DNA from: Ruminococcaceae bacterium HV4-5-B5C
GTDB taxonomy: Bacteria; Bacillota; Clostridia; Oscillospirales; Acutalibacteraceae
DNA: 64,000 nt
NCBI GenBank assembly: GCA_900184925.1
Contig: FXYJ02000008.1
Span: forward strand, 44,761-108,760
Direction of reading: 5' to 3'
The notes beneath the pieces are model-generated. The model was not told the origin of the DNA, searched no databases, and saw only the letters and a program-made list of their open reading frames with translations. The position numbers and the translations under genes were made by a program. Of this stretch, positions 45,992 to 54,738 are shown piece by piece (positions within the stretch are counted from its first letter, which is position 1; the number at the start of each line of letters is the position of its first letter).

Positions 45992-47443
45992 ATGCCGACT
46001 GTTTTGTTGATTCTTCTTTTGGTGCTGGCGATACTGGCCATTTTGACTGCGGTGCTGCTGTTTCGCACGGCCCGGTTCAAGCCCCGGGAGGAGCCCGTAT
46101 CGGCAAATCCTGTTGAGGTAAGCGACCGTGAGGGCGCGGTCAGACGTTTTTCGGCGATTCTGCAGAAACCTACTGTCTCAAACCGCGATCCGGGTCTTGT
46201 CGACCCAAAGCCTTTTGAAGAGATGCTTGCCCTGTTGCCCGAACTTTACCCTGCCGTGCATCGGCAGCTTACACGCGAGACTGTTGCAGGTTACGCGCTG
46301 CTCTACCACTGGAAGGGAAAACAGCCGGGCGAACCGGTTGTGCTCATGGCCCACTACGATGTGGTGCCCGCCCAGCCGGATGGCTGGAAGCAACCCCCGT
46401 TTGGCGGCGTGGTCAAAGACGGTATGATCTGGGGGCGTGGCAGCCTTGATACGAAAGAAACCATGACATCCATTTTTGAGGCAATCGGGAGGCTGCTGGG
46501 CGAAGGCTTTACGCCTGAGCACGATATATACCTCTCTTTCGGGCACGATGAGGAAATCGGCGGCGTCACCGGCACGCCTTCTATCGTAAAACTGCTGCAG
46601 GAGCGCGGAATCAAACCCGCTATGGTGCTTGACGAGGGCGGCGCCGTGGTAAAAGGCATATTCCCGGGTGTGGGTCGGCCCATCGCTGTGATCGGCACTG
46701 CTGAAAAGGGCAGAACCGATGTGAAGCTGACCGTCAAAGGAGCCGGAGGACACGCCAGCACGCCGCCCCGGGATGACCCGGCCGCACGCCTTGCCCGCGC
46801 AATCACCAGGCTCGATAAAAAATCGTTTCCGGCCCGCTTTTCACCGACTACGCTCGAAATGCTGGATACGCTTGGACGCTATACGCCTTTTGGGCTTCGG
46901 ATCATCTTTGCAAACCTTTGGTTATTCAAACCGCTGTTATTGCACCTGTTCGTAAGAATGGGCGGTCAGATCGGCGCCATGTGCCGCACAACTTTTGCCG
47001 TCACAATGCTGCAGGGCAGCGAGAGCGCCAATATCCTGCCCGTCTCGGTGAGCGCTGTGGCCAATATGCGCAACGCCGTAGGCGAGACGGTTGATGGGGA
47101 CGTCGAAAGAATCCGCCGCGTGATCGGTGATGACAAAGTGGAGATCGAAGTACCCTTTCAAGCGGAACCTTCGCCAGTTTCGTCCACATCCTGCGAGCCC
47201 TATCTCAAGATCAGGCAGACGGTGAGCGAAACTTACCCGGATGCAATTGTCACGCCCTATATCATGGTGGCGCAGAGTGATTCCCGCCATTACGGTACCC
47301 TCTGTAAAAATGTTTATCGCTTTACGCCTCTGTCACTCAGCAAAAAGGAGCTTGGCAGTATGCACAATCTGAACGAATGCATCCCAGTCGAGAAATACTG
47401 CAAATGCATTGAATTTTATCTGCGGTTGATCCGTAAGCTGTAA
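45992..47443 (+). CDS. M20-family metallopeptidase, membrane-anchored
   Basis: This protein of about 483 residues has an N-terminal membrane anchor (VLLILLLVLAILAILTAVLLF) and M20 zinc-peptidase motifs: MAHYDVVPAQ, GRGSLDTKE, the catalytic Glu pair in GHDEEIGG, and a dimerisation lid domain. It is closest to the carboxypeptidase S/PM20D1 type, which hydrolyses or forms N-acyl amino acids. The start is ATG at 45992 with AGGTG upstream; GTG at 45986 is an alternative. Confidence 0.87.
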   Translation: MPTVLLILLLVLAILAILTAVLLFRTARFKPREEPVSANPVEVSDREGAVRRFSAILQKPTVSNRDPGLVDPKPFEEMLALLPELYPAVHRQLTRETVAGYALLYHWKGKQPGEPVVLMAHYDVVPAQPDGWKQPPFGGVVKDGMIWGRGSLDTKETMTSIFEAIGRLLGEGFTPEHDIYLSFGHDEEIGGVTGTPSIVKLLQERGIKPAMVLDEGGAVVKGIFPGVGRPIAVIGTAEKGRTDVKLTVKGAGGHASTPPRDDPAARLARAITRLDKKSFPARFSPTTLEMLDTLGRYTPFGLRIIFANLWLFKPLLLHLFVRMGGQIGAMCRTTFAVTMLQGSESANILPVSVSAVANMRNAVGETVDGDVERIRRVIGDDKVEIEVPFQAEPSPVSSTSCEPYLKIRQTVSETYPDAIVTPYIMVAQSDSRHYGTLCKNVYRFTPLSLSKKELGSMHNLNECIPVEKYCKCIEFYLRLIRKL

Positions 47444-47482
47444 TAGCGTACTGCCGGGCAGCTAATTAACAAAGACAATAAT

Positions 47483-47521
47483 CCCCCATTGATCGTATGG
47501 CAACGATCAATGGGGGGGGGG
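47483..47521 (+). repeat. Hairpin ending in a run of ten Gs
   Basis: A 13-bp stem (47483-47495 with 47504-47516) ends in a ten-G homopolymer (47512-47521). It lies between the M20 gene and a stronger terminator. Homopolymers of this length are prone to length change or sequencing error. Confidence 0.55.
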
Positions 47522-47531
47522 TTATACCATT

Positions 47532-47577
47532 AAGAGGGTGATCTTTCTCCGCTCGGAGAAAGATCACCCTCTTTTTT
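47532..47577 (+). terminator. Strong intrinsic terminator of the M20 gene
   Basis: A perfect 19-bp stem (47532-47550 and 47555-47573) has loop GCTC and is followed by TTTT. Confidence 0.85.
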
Positions 47578-47701
47578 GTTTTAATTTTTAGATTGAGGAG
47601 TGATGCAAATGATTGGCATCAGGGACTTCTACAGATGAATACTTTTGTTTTAATTACAAATGATAGCTTCTGTTGCAAATAATTTATTGGAGGCCAACAG
47701 A

Positions 47702-48244
47702 ATGGATGACAGTAAAAAAACATTAGGAAATTTAAAGAAGGATATGGAAATCGGTCAGGAAATAGGCGATCTTAAAGGGCAGCTAACCGCTATGGAAAAT
47801 ACGATGAACCAACTGAAGCAGGTTTCACAGGCGAATGCAAATCCGGGCTTTGCAAATCAAAGCCAAATCATCCAGCAAAGCCAACAGGCAACCGACCAGC
47901 TTCAGCAGCAGATACAGAATTTCAAGAACCAGATACAGCAGCAGAAGCAACAGGCAGACCAGCAGATACAGCAGGCTATTCAGCAAGGAATGGGTGCTTT
48001 TACCCAGGCTAATCAACAGTTCCAATCACACCAAGTACTTGAGCAGATGAATACACTTATAGACCAAACACAAATGCAACTGCTACAGATGAGCCAGCAG
48101 ACCCAAAATATAACTCAGCAGGGCCAGGCAACTCAGCAGGGTCAGGCAACTCAGCAGGGTCAGCAGGGTCAGCAAGGCCAGCAGGGCCAGTCAAACGAGC
48201 AAAATGCCAATTCGAAAAATACAGCGAATAATAAACAATACTAA
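47702..48244 (+). CDS. Gln-rich coiled-coil protein
   Basis: This 180-residue protein starts MDDSKKTLGNLKKDMEIG and consists almost entirely of Gln, Ala, Asn and Ser in heptad-like order, so a long coiled coil is likely from residue 20 to about 140. The C-terminus has short QQGQATQQGQ repeats and ends NNKQY. I do not recognise a family. Composition resembles small clostridial spore-coat or forespore proteins, but that is only analogy. GGAGG lies eight bases before the ATG; the frame is open 14 codons further without a site. Confidence 0.65.
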   Translation: MDDSKKTLGNLKKDMEIGQEIGDLKGQLTAMENTMNQLKQVSQANANPGFANQSQIIQQSQQATDQLQQQIQNFKNQIQQQKQQADQQIQQAIQQGMGAFTQANQQFQSHQVLEQMNTLIDQTQMQLLQMSQQTQNITQQGQATQQGQATQQGQQGQQGQQGQSNEQNANSKNTANNKQY

Positions 48245-48295
48245 GCTGTCCCAATTATTAGTTGCCGCGCTACGATTCAATCAATCTTTATGAAG

Positions 48296-48327
48296 AAGGG
48301 CACACCGATTTTTACCGGTGTGCCCTT
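48296..48327 (+). terminator. Hairpin terminator after the Gln-rich gene
   Basis: AAGGGCACACCG pairs perfectly with CGGTGTGCCCTT around an eight-base loop. The trailing T-run is short. Confidence 0.6.
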
Positions 48328-48423
48328 ATGTCCCCCCTGAAAAGCAGATATTTGGCAAGCTTTGGGGATGGTCTGAAAGAAACCTGCTGATAAAATGTTC
48401 GTCTTCATGGTTTGTTAGGTGCT

Positions 48424-48472
48424 AAACATTATGCAAAGTTAGCCCCAATGGTTATTGGTTGAATGGGCATCG
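48424..48472 (-). repeat. attC-like cassette site J (outlying)
   Basis: The core AAACATTATGCAAAGTTAG is followed by CCCCAATGGTTATTGG, a short hairpin, and the end GGGCATCG. It overlaps the last codons and stop of the DUF5714 gene. It lies 4 kb from site I, with three normal genes in between. Confidence 0.5.
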
Positions 48473-49012
48473 TTTCCCAATGCACTGCGCGTTAGATGCA
48501 CTGAACTCGCATTTGATATTTGGTGTTTCCAGTGTTACATCATAATTTTCGTTTATAAACTCAACGGCTGTCTTAAAACTTAGAAAAGCGTCCCTTTTGC
48601 AGCACCGCGGCCCGTTTATCTCTGCCAACCGTTCTAATGCCTTAGAGGTAAATTTCATATGGTTTCCCCATGAGCCATCCGTGGATAGAGGCCCAGTTCC
48701 ATCAATGATCGCCAGACTGGCACCTACCGACATTACCGCACCACATACACCCCACAGGCCACAGATAGCTCCGGGCATAAGTAAGCCTTCATGCATAAGC
48801 TTCTGAAGACATGATTCCAATTCTATGTTGCCGCCGGCATTAAAATATGCGGTCAAAATACATGCTCCGTCCAACACATGGTGTTCCGGGCCGTGAATGC
48901 GTACAAAGTCCTGAGATGCTACTTTTTGAAAAATTTCATAGGGATTTGTTGATTTGGAATTCTTACATGCTGCTATGATCAGACGGCCTCGGTCCTCCAT
49001 CGTGTAATCCAT
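48452..49012 (-). CDS. DUF5714-domain protein (cassette gene)
   Basis: This 186-residue protein starts MDYTMEDRGRLIIAACKN at 49012 behind GAGGAG; the frame is open much further but would overlap the acetyltransferase gene. It has HGPEHHVLDGACILTAYFN, a Gly-rich middle (GAICGLWGVCGAVMSVG) and a Cys-rich end (CEFSASNAQCIGKRC), matching the DUF5714 family, whose function is not known. Its stop lies inside site J, so it is organised like the cassette genes. Confidence 0.72.
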   Translation of the reverse strand: MDYTMEDRGRLIIAACKNSKSTNPYEIFQKVASQDFVRIHGPEHHVLDGACILTAYFNAGGNIELESCLQKLMHEGLLMPGAICGLWGVCGAVMSVGASLAIIDGTGPLSTDGSWGNHMKFTSKALERLAEINGPRCCKRDAFLSFKTAVEFINENYDVTLETPNIKCEFSASNAQCIGKRCPFNQ

Positions 49013-49068
49013 TATAACGATCTCCTCTGTTAATGAGTAAATTGACCTTTGTACAAACATCATGATGA

Positions 49069-49668
49069 TCATGTCTTGAGGTAGTCCCAAAATGCATCTA
49101 AATTCAACTCGGAGAATGGCTTTACTTGGGGCTGCTTTTCCTGATGGCTTCCTATTTGCTTTTCCATCCATACCATGTTATACCAGCGATTGAATTTGTA
49201 TCCGCAGTTATGAAACTGCCCAACCATCTGAAAACCCATCCTGTTATGAAAAGATACACTGTCCTTTGTCAGATACATATCCTCCTCTTTCGGATAGGCG
49301 ATACACGCATTAAGGTTAAGAATTCCTTGTACTTTTAATGTCTTTTCCAGCGCATGATACAAGTTGCGGCCGATTCCTAGTCGCCTCTTATTTTTCTTCA
49401 CATAAATAGTTGTTTCGACTGACCAGCCATAAGCCGCTCTTTCGTTAAATGAGCCGGCGTAGGCATACCCAAGAATTTCTCCGTTCAATTCTGCAACCAG
49501 ATACGGGTATTTTTGCAAAATATGCTGAATACGTTTTGCAAACTCGTCTACAGAGGGAACTTTATATTCAAAGGTAATAGCTGTATCTTTAACATACGGA
49601 GCATAGATTGACAAAAGGTCCTGTGCGTCTTCAAATTTTGCAACTCTGATTTTCATTTCCTGATCCAT
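49069..49668 (-). CDS. GNAT acetyltransferase, phosphinothricin-type
   Basis: This protein of about 199 residues has the features of the phosphinothricin/methionine-sulfone acetyltransferase group: YAPYVKDTAITFEYKVPS, GYAYAGSFNERAAYGWSVETTIYV, RLGIGRNLY and NRMGFQMVGQFHNCGYKFN. It acetylates an amino-acid-like toxic compound or metabolite. The start at 49668 has AGAGGAA seven bases upstream. It lies 56 bases before the DUF5714 gene and may share its transcript. Confidence 0.87.
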   Translation of the reverse strand: MDQEMKIRVAKFEDAQDLLSIYAPYVKDTAITFEYKVPSVDEFAKRIQHILQKYPYLVAELNGEILGYAYAGSFNERAAYGWSVETTIYVKKNKRRLGIGRNLYHALEKTLKVQGILNLNACIAYPKEEDMYLTKDSVSFHNRMGFQMVGQFHNCGYKFNRWYNMVWMEKQIGSHQEKQPQVKPFSELNLDAFWDYLKT

Positions 49669-49703
49669 AGTAAATTCCTCTATCCAGTAATGTCCCATGT
49701 GCG

Positions 49704-49793
49704 ATGCTGGCGCCGGTTACCAACCATGCCCGGGAACTGTTTTATGGGGTCAATATTGGCGGACTTGTAACCCTGTTACTGAACTACAATTAG
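49704..49793 (+). pseudogene. Possible remnant of an ArsB/anion-permease-like membrane protein
   Basis: A short plus frame encodes NHARELFYGVNIGGLVTLLL and a stop. The FYGVNIGGL segment resembles a conserved substrate-site loop of anion permeases. Only about 30 codons remain and nothing functional is expected. The assignment is by eye. Confidence 0.3.
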
Positions 49794-49822
49794 TCTTCAT
49801 TCTGCACACGGTTTGACTGGCC

Positions 49823-50125
49823 TCAGTTCAATATAGCCTCGTGTTCCAACAGGTTCCAGCTGAATACGGGGATTTTCCTCATCCCACCTGTAACCGATCT
49901 TGGATTCCAGCCAAACTCTCTGCGAAAGGCTCTTTGATACCCATCAATACTTGCAAAGCTCATATCGAAAGCAATATCAACGATCTTTATATTCTCATCC
50001 CTGAGCCGCAGCACTGATTTTGAAAGCTTTAATCTTCTGATATAATCCGCAGGAGAAAGGCCGGTCAGATCCTTGAATACTTGTGCTGCATACCATGGCG
50101 AGAAGTGGACTGCCTCCCGGCGTTG
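49823..50125 (-). pseudogene. Truncated AraC-family regulator (HTH domain only)
   Basis: About 100 codons encode an AraC DNA-binding domain: VHFSPWYAAQVFKDLTGLSPADYI, then KIVDIAFDMSFASIDGYQRAF and FGWNP. The frame is closed upstream by a stop at 50126-50128, and no start with a ribosome site precedes the first helix. The N-terminal part and any ligand domain are missing, so this is probably a relic. Confidence 0.6.
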
Positions 50126-50199
50126 TTAGTATAATTCAAATTGCCATGGGGTTTCTCGACTATTCTTACTTAATTAAGTGGTTCGATCAAGCAATTGTG

Positions 50200-50667
50200 T
50201 CAGGCCCTCTTTTTTAGATGCTGCAAATGGATGCCAATATGCCCGATTCCTAAAATTACAGCGGAAACTAACAGCCAGATTACTTTTCCGTACAATCCCA
50301 AACAAAAAAAGGCAGCAACCGGTAATGTGGCTCCTGCTAGAGGGATGAAAAACAAGCCACTGTAAAAGTCTTCCAACTTTTTCTCGCTTTTAAAATAATG
50401 TATCCACCAGAATTCATACAAAATCATAAAAAGGCCGGCCATGACAAGCCATAGACTCCAAATTGACCAACCGTGAATGTTCAAGTCCGAAAAAATAAGA
50501 GAGGTGCAGGTAACGCATGCCTGACCAACCCGCTCAAAAATAAGCAGCACTTTGTTTTCGCCCTGATTCGTATAATTTTCCGGTTGGTGCTTCGCCCATA
50601 TCAGATTGGGAATCATCAGCATGAGCAGAAATACCAGTCCGACATAGGAAAATCCAAGATGACCCAA
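50200..50667 (-). CDS. Five-helix membrane protein of unknown function
   Basis: This 155-residue protein has about five membrane helices (FSYVGLVFLLMLMIPNLIWA, LWLVMAGLFMILYEFWWI, PLAGATLPVAAFFCLGLYG, VIWLLVSAVILGIGHIGIHL). I recognise no catalytic motif. It is the last gene of a minus-strand run with the cupin, methyltransferase and oxidoreductase genes, starting 20 bases after the cupin stop, so it is likely co-transcribed. Confidence 0.7.
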   Translation of the reverse strand: MGHLGFSYVGLVFLLMLMIPNLIWAKHQPENYTNQGENKVLLIFERVGQACVTCTSLIFSDLNIHGWSIWSLWLVMAGLFMILYEFWWIHYFKSEKKLEDFYSGLFFIPLAGATLPVAAFFCLGLYGKVIWLLVSAVILGIGHIGIHLQHLKKRA

Positions 50668-50687
50668 TTCGCTGCCTCCTCTGAGCT

Positions 50688-51170
50688 CTATTCTCCTTTG
50701 TAATAATCTACGTGATCTGTCAAATCAAAAAATGTGTTCGGCTGATCATCAACGATTAGTCCCACTTTGCCTGAATGCGGATAGTACGCAACGTCTGCGG
50801 TAGAAATGGTATCACAGTCCAGATAGACAAGCATCTCTGATTCGGATGGATTGAAAATTCGATGCGCACCCTCTTTTCCCTGCGGAAAAACAATGACATC
50901 TCCTGTGGCAATCTCTTTATCCCCGTCCGGAGTTTCTATTTTCCCTTTGCCGGCTATGATATAAAAGACTTCTGTAATACCCGCATGAAAGTGATATGGA
51001 TATGCCGATTTTTGCGGAGGAATCTCCATTAGGGCTACAGTGCATTGATTCTCCGGCTGTTTTGAAACAATTAGGTGTTTAAAATACTCATACCCTTCAT
51101 GACTCTCATGCTTTGACGGCGTATTTTCAATATTGGCTACGATTATATTTTTAACACTCATAGTATTCAC
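50688..51170 (-). CDS. Cupin-domain protein
   Basis: This protein of about 160 residues has a single cupin barrel with metal-ligand motif YPYHFHAGITEVFYIIAGKG and second motif near GDVIVFPQGKEGAHRIFNPSE. It could be an enzyme such as an isomerase or dioxygenase, or a small-ligand binder. GTG at 51170 overlaps the methyltransferase stop as GTGA, indicating coupling; an ATG three codons later is the alternative start. Confidence 0.82.
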   Translation of the reverse strand: MNTMSVKNIIVANIENTPSKHESHEGYEYFKHLIVSKQPENQCTVALMEIPPQKSAYPYHFHAGITEVFYIIAGKGKIETPDGDKEIATGDVIVFPQGKEGAHRIFNPSESEMLVYLDCDTISTADVAYYPHSGKVGLIVDDQPNTFFDLTDHVDYYKGE

Positions 51171-51787
51171 AACCTTTTGTAATTCAGCAGAAGCAGTTCT
51201 TTTCCATTGGGCAGGGGCTGTTCTTCCTTTGCGTCTAATCCATAGTCAATCCTGTTCATCGTTTGTGACAGTGCAAACTCATCTATCCGGTGGTGAATAC
51301 ACTGCAATCGGTCGAACACATGGAGATACGGTGAATCAGATACAAAGCTGTTATCCGTGTTGATCTGTATCACAGCAGATACATACTTCGGTTTAACAGT
51401 ACCGATCACTGGTTGAAAGGATTTGTATCCCACATATTCGATAAAAAGATCGGCAATCACTAAATCGGCATAGGGCAGTCTAATATTTTCGTCCGTCAAA
51501 TCAGCGCGCAGACATTCTAAAACGCTGCTTAAATTCTTGTATCTGGTTGCGCATTCAGTCAGATATTTTGGATTTACGTCTACTCCATATACTTTTTCAA
51601 TTCGCTGTGGATCAATATGTTCCAGACCGTTTCCGCCGGCAACTCCAAGCACCATGATTGTTCTGACAGGGTATTGACAGAACTGCTTTCTCATCATTTT
51701 ATTCAGGCATTGCAGCTGCATAACGGTATCCAATTTCATGTGATTTTCGTAATCGGACAGTTCAATATCTTCCCATGGGTTTTTCAT
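51167..51787 (-). CDS. Class I SAM-dependent methyltransferase-like protein
   Basis: This protein of about 206 residues opens MKNPWEDIELSDYENHM and has the SAM-binding glycine motif VLGVAGGNGLEHID, then VYGVDVNPKYL. The substrate is unknown. The frame is open to a GTG at 51862 that overlaps the oxidoreductase stop (GTGA), so a longer form is possible. I prefer the ATG at 51787, as it matches the family N-terminus. Confidence 0.78.
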   Translation of the reverse strand: MKNPWEDIELSDYENHMKLDTVMQLQCLNKMMRKQFCQYPVRTIMVLGVAGGNGLEHIDPQRIEKVYGVDVNPKYLTECATRYKNLSSVLECLRADLTDENIRLPYADLVIADLFIEYVGYKSFQPVIGTVKPKYVSAVIQINTDNSFVSDSPYLHVFDRLQCIHHRIDEFALSQTMNRIDYGLDAKEEQPLPNGKELLLLNYKRL

Positions 51788-51858
51788 TTCCACCAACCAA
51801 TTCCGTATTTTGCAAACGAAGGTTACAGGACTTCCACGTTGGCAGGCATTGAATGAGA

Positions 51859-52905
51859 TCACTGGCTGCAGGAGAAAGTGATTGCCTGGTTTTCCTTCAA
51901 GCTGGTTACCAGCGCGTCAATCACCTGTATATTCTGGATGGATTGTTTTAATGGGATTGCAGGTTGAGCCAGACCGCGGGCAGCTTCGGAAAAGTTCTTC
52001 AGCTGGAGGACAAAGGCATTTTGGTAGCCTACTTCAAAGCTGTCAGTTAGAATATAATCCCACTCAGGCTTTCGATGAGTCTGCGTAATTTTAACATCTC
52101 CAAAGATGCCCCAGGCAACGGGAAGACGTAGAATTCCGTTGGCGCAGTTTATCTGCAGCTCTTCCGTGAAATTGGCTTCTTTGCTGCTTTCTATATAGGC
52201 GGTGACGCCGTTGTCATATTCAATGATCCCAAACAGCCGCGTAATGATCTTGAATTTTACACTTTGTGTTCCGGCTGCAAATACTCGCTTCGGATTCCCA
52301 CTGCTGAAATAGTTGCAGGCGTTTACAAGATAGCTTACCCAATCGTACGCAACTCCGCCGCCGCATTCCCGGCGGTATCGCCAGTTTAATGCATCCTCCG
52401 ACTTTAATTCTTCTTCCGGCTCATAGTTGCTGAAAGCGGCATGGATACTATCGATCTTGCCGATGTGTCCGCTTTTCAAAAGTTCCTCCAGCTTATGAAT
52501 AGCAGGGTAAAAGCGGTATTTGCATCCTTCCATGACAAGCGCACCATGCTTTTCAGCCAATTCACCGACAGCGGCCGCTTCCTGAAAGGACAGGGCCAGC
52601 GATTTTTCGCAGAGTATATTCTTAATTCCGGCTTCCAGACAGGTGTGGATTTGCTCCAGATGCTGCATGGGCCATGTACATAAGATGACTCCATCCAGAT
52701 CCTCACATGCAAGCATCTTTTCTATGCTGCTGTAATAGTTCTCACACTGATATCGTTCTGCGCATGCTTTTGCCCGTAACTCCTGAATGTCACAGCATGC
52801 AGTAATTTTTACTCCCGGAATCTCTTTTGCCGCCTTAAAATGTTCATTGCTGATTTCTCCGCATCCAATTATGGCCAACTTTAGAGTTTTACTGCTTTCA
52901 CGCAT
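51859..52905 (-). CDS. Gfo/Idh/MocA-family oxidoreductase
   Basis: This 348-residue NAD(P)-dependent oxidoreductase has the Rossmann motif IIGCGEISNEHF, the conserved EK pair in ILCEKSLALS, and a C-terminal alpha/beta domain with CGGGVAYDWVSYLVNA. Family members oxidise or reduce sugars and inositols. It is the first gene of a four-gene minus-strand operon with methyltransferase, cupin and membrane-protein genes, which may together modify a small molecule. The start has GGAGGAT before the ATG. Confidence 0.87.
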   Translation of the reverse strand: MRESSKTLKLAIIGCGEISNEHFKAAKEIPGVKITACCDIQELRAKACAERYQCENYYSSIEKMLACEDLDGVILCTWPMQHLEQIHTCLEAGIKNILCEKSLALSFQEAAAVGELAEKHGALVMEGCKYRFYPAIHKLEELLKSGHIGKIDSIHAAFSNYEPEEELKSEDALNWRYRRECGGGVAYDWVSYLVNACNYFSSGNPKRVFAAGTQSVKFKIITRLFGIIEYDNGVTAYIESSKEANFTEELQINCANGILRLPVAWGIFGDVKITQTHRKPEWDYILTDSFEVGYQNAFVLQLKNFSEAARGLAQPAIPLKQSIQNIQVIDALVTSLKENQAITFSCSQ

Positions 52906-52952
52906 GGTTTATCCTCCAATTCAAGAGCAGGCGTAAAGAGTATTGTTGCTTT

Positions 52953-52987
52953 GCCTGACTGATGGGAAAATCCGCCTTCAGTCAGGC
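52953..52987. repeat. Hairpin between oxidoreductase and C69 genes
   Basis: GCCTGACTGA pairs perfectly with TCAGTCAGGC around a 15-base loop. No T-run follows on either strand, so it may be an mRNA-end or regulatory fold. Confidence 0.4.
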
Positions 52988-53086
52988 GTTCCAAAATTGG
53001 GCCATGATCCATTTCAGATACCCCAACAGGTCACGCAGGGGAAGACGTCAGCCGGACACGCACCAAAGCTGAGCGACGTGTTTCGC

Positions 53087-54571
53087 TCAGGCGTCCGATC
53101 TAGAATAAGCGTTTTTCATCTGGCTGCTCAGTTCGAAGAGCACTTTGCTTAATACGTTGGAGGTTTGCTCCTTCAGCATATCCGCAATTTCCAGATTGGC
53201 CTGCTCCCGCACGGCGGCCCGTTTTACAGGATCCGCTTCCTGCCGGAGCTTCTCATCATATTGACCGATCAGCTCATGTCCTTTCGACATGACGGCAAGC
53301 TGATAGCGCTCAACGTGAAACAGTGATTTCCCGTAAGATGCGTCCGCCATAGCGGCAATCATACGGCTGGACCAGTAGAAATTGTCGGTCGAGATTTCCT
53401 TTGCGGTGTTGGCGAGGTAGTCCGGGGTTGTGGATACGTTGGCATAAAAAGGCGCCATCGTGTTGAAAGCATTGGATGCGAAAGCAATCCACTCAACCAC
53501 GCGGAATTCTTCCGGAACGTCCGGGCGCATCTGAATCAACGCCATAAAATCGTTCCGGTTGATCCCGATCGGGCGGAAGATGCCTTTCGTAGACCGGTCG
53601 GCGTGGCTTTCATAGGGATCATACTGAGTTCCCTGATAATGAGAGGACAGCGCGTATTTGACATCCTCCGGCGTGATCTTTTTCTCCGGCACCATGCACC
53701 AGGGGAGGTCATCGGACCGCGGCGTGAAATTCGCACTCGGCCCGTCCCATACTTTGGTGCGTGGGTTAAAATACCGCAGCATAAACCAGGCGCGCGGCGT
53801 ATTGTAAACATGATCCGCGTCCTCATGGCTTCCGAAAGCGTCCCTCGGGTTAAGACCGCCATTTTGTGATAAATCCAAATGGTTTTTCGCAATGAACTCC
53901 TGCATATCGGCCGAGCACATATGGCTTTTCTTTTCGGTAAGCGCATCCTGCAGGTCAAACCGGTCAAGCCCCAGCTGATTCGGCATCACGACGTAAGCAT
54001 CGTCAGGCACCTTCCGGGCAATCCAGTGATGGCCGCCGATGGTTTCCAGCCACCAGATTTCGTTGACATCCTGAAAGGCAATGCCGTTCATCTCATAGGT
54101 GCCGTACTGTTCCAGAAGACTGCCCAGCCTCTCGACACCTTCACGGGCACTGTGAATGTAGGGGAGCACAACAGCGACGATATCCTCTTCACCAATTCCG
54201 CCGGCAGCTTCAGGCCGCCCGTCCCGGGCCGGGTAATATTCGACGAGCGGGTCCGCACCCAGCACTCTGGGGTTGGAAGTAATGGTTTCCGTGGCTGTCA
54301 TGCCGACATTTGCCTCATTTACACCGCTGGCCGCCCAAATGCCCTTGCCTTCCACGGCGTTCGGTACGGCGGTAAACCGCATGGGGTTTGGAGGCAGTTC
54401 CATTTCCACATGGGAAAGAACGGATTGATAAATTGTGGATTGCTCCCCGGGGTGGATCACAACGAATTTTTTAGGGGTAAAGTGACCGGAACCGGAATCG
54501 TCGTTTCGTGCGATCATGGTGGAACCGTCATAAGATGCTTTTCTTCCGACCAGAATTGTTGTACAAGCCAT
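53087..54571 (-). CDS. C69-family dipeptidase (PepD-like)
   Basis: This 494-residue N-terminal nucleophile hydrolase starts MACTTILVGRKASYDGSTMIARNDD. Cys3 would be the nucleophile after removal of the first residues, as in lactobacillar dipeptidases of family C69. Other family segments are GIAFQDVNEIWWLETIGGHHW and YFNPRT. It degrades small peptides in the cytoplasm. No signal peptide is seen. Length is normal. Confidence 0.9.
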   Translation of the reverse strand: MACTTILVGRKASYDGSTMIARNDDSGSGHFTPKKFVVIHPGEQSTIYQSVLSHVEMELPPNPMRFTAVPNAVEGKGIWAASGVNEANVGMTATETITSNPRVLGADPLVEYYPARDGRPEAAGGIGEEDIVAVVLPYIHSAREGVERLGSLLEQYGTYEMNGIAFQDVNEIWWLETIGGHHWIARKVPDDAYVVMPNQLGLDRFDLQDALTEKKSHMCSADMQEFIAKNHLDLSQNGGLNPRDAFGSHEDADHVYNTPRAWFMLRYFNPRTKVWDGPSANFTPRSDDLPWCMVPEKKITPEDVKYALSSHYQGTQYDPYESHADRSTKGIFRPIGINRNDFMALIQMRPDVPEEFRVVEWIAFASNAFNTMAPFYANVSTTPDYLANTAKEISTDNFYWSSRMIAAMADASYGKSLFHVERYQLAVMSKGHELIGQYDEKLRQEADPVKRAAVREQANLEIADMLKEQTSNVLSKVLFELSSQMKNAYSRSDA

Positions 54572-54738
54572 AAGGATATCCCCGCCATTATAAGTAGTAG
54601 TGTTTTGAGCGCCCCTCTCCAGAGGCTATGCTTCATGCTCTCTTGAATGATTTGCTCTTTTGGAAACGGTTTGCTGCTGTTCCTCTGCACCGGCACGCTT
54701 TGATTCCTGTGTGGCAGGCCGGCCAGTTTTTACCGAAA

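Noticed and set aside
35743..48472. Reading the palindromic repeats only as rho-independent terminators
   Set aside because: The copies keep a 17-bp core that takes no part in the inner stem, lack T-runs, and several overlap stop codons. A terminator role alone does not explain the conserved core.
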